From Cellulosimicrobium cellulans (GTDB lineage Bacteria > Actinomycetota > Actinomycetes > Actinomycetales > Cellulomonadaceae), in the NCBI RefSeq assembly GCF_016907755.1, contig NZ_JAFBCN010000001.1:2914001-2978000 (forward strand): a DNA stretch of 64,000 nt, written 5' to 3'. Position 1 is the first letter of the stretch. Every line of letters starts with the position of its first letter. Shown here piece by piece: positions 59,605 through 64,000 of the stretch. Made by a program: the position numbers and the translations under genes. Below the pieces are notes generated by a model. That model saw only the letters and a program-made list of their open reading frames with translations. It did no database searches and had not been told where the DNA came from.

Positions 59605-60711
59605 TCACGGCGCCGACACGTCGGACGGGTGCTCGCCCTGCTCGACGACCGGCTCCGGCCCCTGGCCGACGTCGCGCCGCACGCGGCGGATCTTCTTCTC
59701 CGACACCGGGCGCTCGCCGAGCTCCTCGGGCGACCACTGCTCGGCGTCGGTCGGGTACGCACCCTTGGCCGGGCGGCGCTTGCGCTCGGGCGGCGCGACG
59801 CCGTCGGCCAGACGGCGCGCGGTGAGCAGGAAGCCCGTGTGCCCGATCATGCGGTGCTGCGGGCGGACGGCGAGGCCTTCCAGGTGCCAGCCCCGCACCA
59901 TGGACTCCCACGCGACCGGCTCGGCGTAGCGGCCGTCGGCGCGCAGGTCCTCCGCGAGGCGCGAGAGCTGCGTCGTCGTGGCGACGTAGCAGACGAGCAC
60001 GCCGCCCGGGACGAGCGCGCGCGCGACGACGTCGAGGTTCTCCCACGGCGCGAGCATGTCGAGCACGACGCGGTCGACCGTGCCGTCCCCGGCGACGGTG
60101 GGCAGCACGTCGGCGAGGTCGCCGACGGACAGCGTCCAGGCGGGGTGCTCTCCGCCGAAGAACGTCTCGACGTTGCCGCGCGCGATCGCGGCGAAGTCCT
60201 CGCGGCGCTCGATCGAGTGCAGCTCGCCCGCGTCGCCGACGGCGCGCAGGAGCGACATCGTCAGCGCGCCCGAGCCGACGCCCGCCTCGACGACGCGCGC
60301 ACCGGGGAAGATGTCCGCCATCGCGACGATCTGCCCCGCGTCCTTGGGGTAGACGACCGCGGCGCCGCGCGGCATGGACAGCACGTAGTCGGCGAGCAGC
60401 GGGCGCAGCGCGAGGTACTCGATCTCGGCCGTGTTGCGGACCACGCTCCCCTCGGGCTGCCCGATGAGGTCGTCGTGCCGCAGGTAGCCCTTGTGCGTGT
60501 GGAAGGTCGCGCCCGGCGCGAGCGTGATGGTATGCAGGCGTCCGCGCGGGTCCGTGAGCTGGACCTTGTCGCCCACGCGCAGGGGCCCGCGGCGCTCGCC
60601 CGCGCCCGTCGCGCCGGGGCGGTCCGAGGCGGTGGCCGCGGGCACGGCGGTGCTCTCCGGTCCGGGTGGTGTCGTCTGGGGGCCGGGCGTGGCGGCGGGC
60701 TCGGAGGTCAC
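59605..60711 (-). CDS. trmI: tRNA (adenine58-N1)-methyltransferase TrmI
   Basis: 368 aa. The N-terminal extension (Pro/Ala/Thr-rich, ~45 aa) precedes the TrmI core: HTHKGYLRHDDLIGQPEGS, YPKDAGQIVAMADIFPGARVVEAGVGSGALTMSLLRA (SAM binding) and VVLDMLAPWENLD. Makes m1A58 in the T loop. It is the usual neighbour of arc. GTG 60711 lies 8 nt after TAGGAT. C-terminal ~50 aa are low complexity. Confidence 0.94.
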   Translation of the reverse strand: MTSEPAATPGPQTTPPGPESTAVPAATASDRPGATGAGERRGPLRVGDKVQLTDPRGRLHTITLAPGATFHTHKGYLRHDDLIGQPEGSVVRNTAEIEYLALRPLLADYVLSMPRGAAVVYPKDAGQIVAMADIFPGARVVEAGVGSGALTMSLLRAVGDAGELHSIERREDFAAIARGNVETFFGGEHPAWTLSVGDLADVLPTVAGDGTVDRVVLDMLAPWENLDVVARALVPGGVLVCYVATTTQLSRLAEDLRADGRYAEPVAWESMVRGWHLEGLAVRPQHRMIGHTGFLLTARRLADGVAPPERKRRPAKGAYPTDAEQWSPEELGERPVSEKKIRRVRRDVGQGPEPVVEQGEHPSDVSAP

Positions 60712-60739
60712 GGGCGACCATCCTACGGGCCGGGCGCGG

Positions 60740-61918
60740 TCAGCGACCGCGCTGGGCCTCCCGCAGGGCGGCCACGACCCGCGCGACCTCGAGCGCCCCG
60801 ACGACGCGGCCGCCGTCGGTCACGACGACGACGGCGCCGTCCCGCCCGACCCGCGAGAGCACGGCGAGCATGTCCTGACCCTGGAGGTGCGCGTCGATCG
60901 TCCTGCCCGTGGGCAGCGGCACGGCGACGGCGCCCACCGGCGTGGTCTCGGCGGCGTCCGGTGGCACGGCAGCGGCAGCACCAGGGTCCGCGTACCCCAC
61001 GGGTCGGCCGGTCCCGTCGACGAGCACGGCGAGGACGTGCGGGCCGCCCGCGAGCGCGACCGACCGGCCCACGGCCCCGACCGTCGCCGTGGAGGGCACC
61101 GCGACGGCGGGCCGCGCGAGGCCGCGCACGGAGAGCCCGGAGACCGCCTCGCGCGTCCGGCCCGCGGTGATCGCCTGCCCGGCGCCGCTCCAGAGGAAGG
61201 CGCCGATGAGCGCGGCCCAGGCGACCGTCCACAGGTCGGGCTGGCGGTCGACGGTCAGCGGCCACACCAGGGCCCACGCGACGACGCCGACCGCGACCGC
61301 GCGCCCGACCCAGCCCGCCGCGACCGTGCCCCTGGTGCGTGATCCCGTCGCGGCCCACACGGCCGACTCGAGGATCTGGCCGCCGTCGAGCGGCAGGCCC
61401 GGCAGGAGGTTGAAGAACCCGACGAACGCGTTGGAGAACGCCCCGGCGTACAGGAGGAGCGCGGGCACGGAGAACGTCGGCTGCGCCTGGAACGTCACCC
61501 AGAACACGACCGCGAGCGCCAGGTTGGTCAGCGGCCCGACCACGGAGATGAGGAACCCGTCGAGCGGGCGCGACGACGTCCCGGAGTACGCCGTGTGGCC
61601 GCCCCACAGCGTGACGGCGAGCTCGGTGACGTGCTGCCCCCGGGCCCGCGCGACGAGCGCGTGCGCGACCTCGTGCAGGAACACGGAGGCGAACAGCAGG
61701 AGCACGAACGCGAACGAGACGAGGTACACCTCGTTGCCCAGCTGCGGCGCGAGCCGCCGCACCGTGGGGACGAACAGCACGGTGAGGATCGCGGCGGCCA
61801 GGAACCACGACGGCGTGAGGATGACCGGTGCGCCGACGATGCGACCGATGACCCAGCCCTTCGTGCGCGGGCCGGCCGGTGCGGGCGTGCGGGGGGCTCT
61901 GGGCTCGGGTCCGTCCAC
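60740..61918 (-). CDS. Site-2 protease family membrane peptidase (M50) with CBS domains
   Basis: 392 aa. Six membrane segments; zinc motif HEVAH at 82-86 and the second ligand Asp178 in NLLPGLPLDGG. The C-terminal ~150 residues form a CBS pair. Intramembrane cleavage of an unknown client, regulated by nucleotides through the CBS domains, is the family role. GTG 61918 lies 6 nt after TAGGCT (leaderless). It precedes trmI by 28 bp. Confidence 0.9.
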   Translation of the reverse strand: MDGPEPRAPRTPAPAGPRTKGWVIGRIVGAPVILTPSWFLAAAILTVLFVPTVRRLAPQLGNEVYLVSFAFVLLLFASVFLHEVAHALVARARGQHVTELAVTLWGGHTAYSGTSSRPLDGFLISVVGPLTNLALAVVFWVTFQAQPTFSVPALLLYAGAFSNAFVGFFNLLPGLPLDGGQILESAVWAATGSRTRGTVAAGWVGRAVAVGVVAWALVWPLTVDRQPDLWTVAWAALIGAFLWSGAGQAITAGRTREAVSGLSVRGLARPAVAVPSTATVGAVGRSVALAGGPHVLAVLVDGTGRPVGYADPGAAAAVPPDAAETTPVGAVAVPLPTGRTIDAHLQGQDMLAVLSRVGRDGAVVVVTDGGRVVGALEVARVVAALREAQRGR

Positions 61919-61986
61919 CCTGAGAGCCTATGCGTTCCGCGCGCCGACCCGGACGTCGGGCGAGCGGCGGGTGCGATGATCTGGCC

Positions 61987-62733
61987 GTGCACGCTCACGA
62001 CGACGACCAGGTCGAGGTCCCGCTGACCGGAGGGAACGTCAACGCCGTGGTGCGCGTCGGCGACACCGTGCGGCGGACGGCCGGTCCGTGGACGCCGACG
62101 GTCCACGCGCTCCTCGCCTGGGTCCGCGCCCAGGGGGTCTCCGTGGCCCCCGCGCCGCTCGGCCGCGACGCGGCCGGGCGCGAGGTGCTGACCTGGACCG
62201 AGGGCGAGGTCGGCGGCTGGCCGCTCCCGGACTGGCTCTGGGACCGCGCGACGCTCCGCCAGTCGGGCGCGATGCTGCGGGCGTGGCACGACGCGACGGT
62301 CGGCTTCGCGCTCACCGGGGCCGTGTGGCGCTCGCCCGTGCGTGAGCCGGCGGAGGTCGTGTGCCTCAACGACGCCGCGCCGTACAACATGGTCCGCGCG
62401 GACGGCACCCTCGTCGGGTTCATCGACGTCGACATGGCGTCGCCCGGGCCTCGGGTCTGGGACGTCGCGTACCTCGCCTACCGGCTGTGCGGCTGGTGCG
62501 AGGACATGCCGGCCCCGCCCGGGCTCGCGCCAGACGAGCGGCTCGCCGAGCTGCTCACCGGCTACGGCCGCGACCGCGCACCGGCTCCCGACGACGTGCT
62601 GTCGGCGATGCACGACCGTCTCCTGGACCTCGCCGACTGGACGGACGCGCACGCCCGGGACACCGATCGTCCGGACCTGCACGACCACGCCGCGCTGTAC
62701 CGCCGCGACGCGGCGCGCCTCCCCCGGGGCTAG
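61987..62733 (+). CDS. Aminoglycoside phosphotransferase-like protein
   Basis: 248 aa. The catalytic loop reads VCLNDAAPYNMV (Asn in place of the usual His, catalytic Asp, and Asn as metal ligand) and GFIDVDMASPGPRVWDVAY gives the second metal Asp. Substrate unknown. GTG 61987 lies 6 nt after GATGAT with an extended TGC, so leaderless. Divergent from the M50 gene; its stop overlaps the convergent HAD stop (CTAG). Confidence 0.82.
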   Translation: MHAHDDDQVEVPLTGGNVNAVVRVGDTVRRTAGPWTPTVHALLAWVRAQGVSVAPAPLGRDAAGREVLTWTEGEVGGWPLPDWLWDRATLRQSGAMLRAWHDATVGFALTGAVWRSPVREPAEVVCLNDAAPYNMVRADGTLVGFIDVDMASPGPRVWDVAYLAYRLCGWCEDMPAPPGLAPDERLAELLTGYGRDRAPAPDDVLSAMHDRLLDLADWTDAHARDTDRPDLHDHAALYRRDAARLPRG

Positions 62734-63476
62734 GCCGCGTCGTCGGCCATGAGGTCGACGACCTCGCCGGAGACCAGCCGGGCGAGCAGGTCGAGGTCGA
62801 CGAGCTCCAGCGACGGAGTCCGGCTCAGGCCGGGCGCCGGGAGGACGGGGACCACGGCCTCCACGCCGAGCGTGGCCGCGCCGGCCGCGCGGGCCGAGGC
62901 GATGCCGGCGGGCGAGTCCTCGATGGCGACGCAGCGCGTGACGTCGACGCCGAGGCGCTCGGCCGCGAGCAGGTAGGGCTCGGGGTCGGGCTTGCCGCGC
63001 TCGACCTCGTCCCCGCACACGAGCACCTGGAACGCGTCGTCCGGCGCGAGCTCCGCGACGGGCGCGGCGAGCTCGCGGTAGGACATGGTGACGAGCGCGC
63101 ACGGCACGCCGGCCTCGCGCAGCGCCGTGAGGAGCTCGCGCGCGCCGGGCTGCCACGGGACCGCGGCCTGCACCTGCTCGACGACCCGGCCCAGGAGGAA
63201 CGCGACGATCTCGTCGATCGGCAGGTCCACGCCCCCACGCTCTCGGATGATCCGCGCGGACTCGCGCAGCGGGTTCCCCACGAGCGACATGGCGTCCTCG
63301 TGCGTCCACGTGCCCCCGTGCGCCTCGACGAGCTCGTGCTCCGCCGCGATCCAGTAGGGCTCGGTGTCGACGAGCGTGCCGTCCATGTCCCACAAAGTTG
63401 CCTCAGGCAACGGTAAGCCGCCAGAGAACTCAATAGCGCGCTGACCTGCGGAAATACCGTCGGTACGAGAGGACAA
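62730..63476 (-). CDS. HAD family hydrolase with element-derived N-terminus
   Basis: Up to 248 aa. HAD motifs: I DMDGTLVDTE, II VTMSYRE, III GKPDPEPY, IV IEDSPAGI; a phosphoglycolate-phosphatase-like cap is present. The first ~28 codons (before LWDMDG) have low-GC, rare-codon sequence unlike the rest and match the foreign DNA that follows. The longest reading starts at TTG 63476 with GGAG 7 nt upstream; the native start appears to have been replaced by the integrated element. Confidence 0.82.
   Translation of the reverse strand: MSSRTDGISAGQRAIEFSGGLPLPEATLWDMDGTLVDTEPYWIAAEHELVEAHGGTWTHEDAMSLVGNPLRESARIIRERGGVDLPIDEIVAFLLGRVVEQVQAAVPWQPGARELLTALREAGVPCALVTMSYRELAAPVAELAPDDAFQVLVCGDEVERGKPDPEPYLLAAERLGVDVTRCVAIEDSPAGIASARAAGAATLGVEAVVPVLPAPGLSRTPSLELVDLDLLARLVSGEVVDLMADDAA
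63397..63411. other. Candidate attachment-site palindrome
   Basis: GTTGCC-TCA-GGCAAC, a perfect 6-bp inverted repeat with 3-nt spacer, located at the composition break at the 5' end of the HAD gene. It could be the core-type site of the recombinase. Confidence 0.5.
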
Positions 63477-63498
63477 GAGTGATCTCCATCAGTGGTCA

Positions 63499-63516
63499 TG
63501 CAACGAACCGTGCAAC
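63499..63516 (+). repeat. Paired TGCAAC repeats (possible arm-type sites)
   Basis: TGCAAC at 63499-63504 and 63511-63516, in direct orientation with 12-bp spacing, each followed by an A/C-rich stretch. Their location between the att candidate and the integrase gene is typical of arm-type binding sites. Confidence 0.4.
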
Positions 63517-63657
63517 AACCGACCCTAGCCGCATTGAGGCGCATAGAGCGACGAGAGGCGCGCCCCCACGGCACCCCGCACATCTACGGGACATGAACCC
63601 CTCACCATCCCGGCCATCCCTCCCGAGTCCCCCCGCCATCACCCAGGGGGGTCTGGC

Positions 63658-64000
63658 ATGACCCGCCGAAGCAAGGGCGACGGCTCCATCAGCTCGTACC
63701 GCCTCGCCAACGGCCAGCTCCGCTGGCGCTGTCAGTGGTACGAGCCGAAGGACCCCATGAACCCCCACCTCGGGAAGCGCCTCGTGGGCAAGGGTGGCTT
63801 CGCGTCTCCGGCTGAGGCCCGCATTGCGCTCCTCAAGCACTTGGTGCTCGTCTCCGACGGCAGGACGACGACCGCGCAGAGCCGTACGACCTTCGATTCC
63901 TACGCCCGTCGGTGGCTTGCGGGCTACCACTTCCCGTCGCCCAACACCCGCGTCTACGTCCAACGGGTCATCAACGCCGTGCAGCCACACATCGGCAACC
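63658..64000 (+). CDS. int: Tyrosine recombinase/integrase, N-terminal fragment
   Basis: 114 residues are visible before the window ends. MTRRSKGDGSISSYRLANGQ is the N-terminal arm-binding (AP2-like) domain of phage-type integrases, and FDSYARRWLAGYHFPSPNTRVYV begins the SAM-like core-binding domain. The catalytic domain is outside the window. ATG 63658 has GGGGGG 5 nt upstream. Codon use includes ATT, CTT, CAA and TTG, unlike the neighbours. Confidence 0.88.
   Translation, partial: MTRRSKGDGSISSYRLANGQLRWRCQWYEPKDPMNPHLGKRLVGKGGFASPAEARIALLKHLVLVSDGRTTTAQSRTTFDSYARRWLAGYHFPSPNTRVYVQRVINAVQPHIGN

Larger units (their letters stand above)
63390..64000. mobile_element. Left end of an integrated element (continues past the window)
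   Basis: GC content falls to about 57% for 170 bp (97 of 170 by my count) exactly where the HAD gene reaches its start, and a tyrosine recombinase gene begins 270 bp further on. This is the usual layout of an integrase next to its attachment site. The right end is not in the window. Confidence 0.75.

Noticed and set aside
63496-63990. A 164-aa open frame antisense to the integrase start
   Set aside because: It covers the integrase coding strand in reverse, has no recognisable domain and no sensible start context.

Overview
The window is very GC-rich (roughly 73-75% by eye), uses many GTG starts, packs genes with 4-nt ATGA/GTGA overlaps and carries a complete Pup-proteasome locus. Together with the actinobacterial order uvrA-uvrB-coaE-rpsA-polA-pdtaR-pyk-gltDB-lgt-trp-his this points to an actinobacterium, most likely a Micrococcales member of the Cellulomonas/Cellulosimicrobium/Isoptericola kind. 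The genus is an inference. Most of the window is core chromosome; only the last ~600 bp look foreign.

0-16.5 kb: an OsmC-family fragment, uvrA (with a LexA-type box on its promoter), an MBL-fold hydrolase, a YciI protein, an operon of two TerC membrane proteins plus a kinase-fold protein behind a yybP-ykoY manganese riboswitch, a VOC protein, uvrB, a sortase-anchored choice-of-anchor A surface protein, pcp, coaE, and a MarR regulator divergent from an ABC exporter with a palindromic operator between them. 16.5-25.3 kb: rpsA, pfkA, a methyltransferase, polA, a hotdog thioesterase, a GNAT acetyltransferase and the ANTAR regulator pdtaR.

25.3-46.2 kb: an unusual short-variable-loop tRNA with a Leu (CAA) anticodon, an intracellular GH92 glycosidase coupled to a GT4 glycosyltransferase, an RlaP-like nucleotidyltransferase, pyk, gltD/gltB, and a long operon reading hisI-trpE-TrpM-three small membrane proteins-trpC-trpB-trpA-lgt. 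46.3-51 kb: a heterodimeric ABC exporter with one degenerate ATP site, then hisF.

51-62 kb: an FKBP lipoprotein, pafA, prcA, prcB, pup, dop, a small membrane protein, arc, trmI and a site-2 protease: ATP-dependent degradation of pupylated proteins with its ligase, depupylase, unfoldase and 20S core. 62-64 kb: a phosphotransferase-like protein and a HAD hydrolase whose 5' end is fused to lower-GC DNA (about 57% GC by my count over 170 bp), followed by the start of a tyrosine recombinase. This looks like the left end of an integrated mobile element that continues beyond the window.

A recurring feature is a TANNNT-like hexamer exactly 6-8 nt before start codons that lack a usable Shine-Dalgarno (uvrA, uvrB, marR, polA, pdtaR, rlaP-like, dop, trmI, M50, hisI and others), which suggests many leaderless transcripts. 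No CRISPR array, rRNA operon or insertion sequence was seen, and no intergenic stretch exceeds 300 bp.
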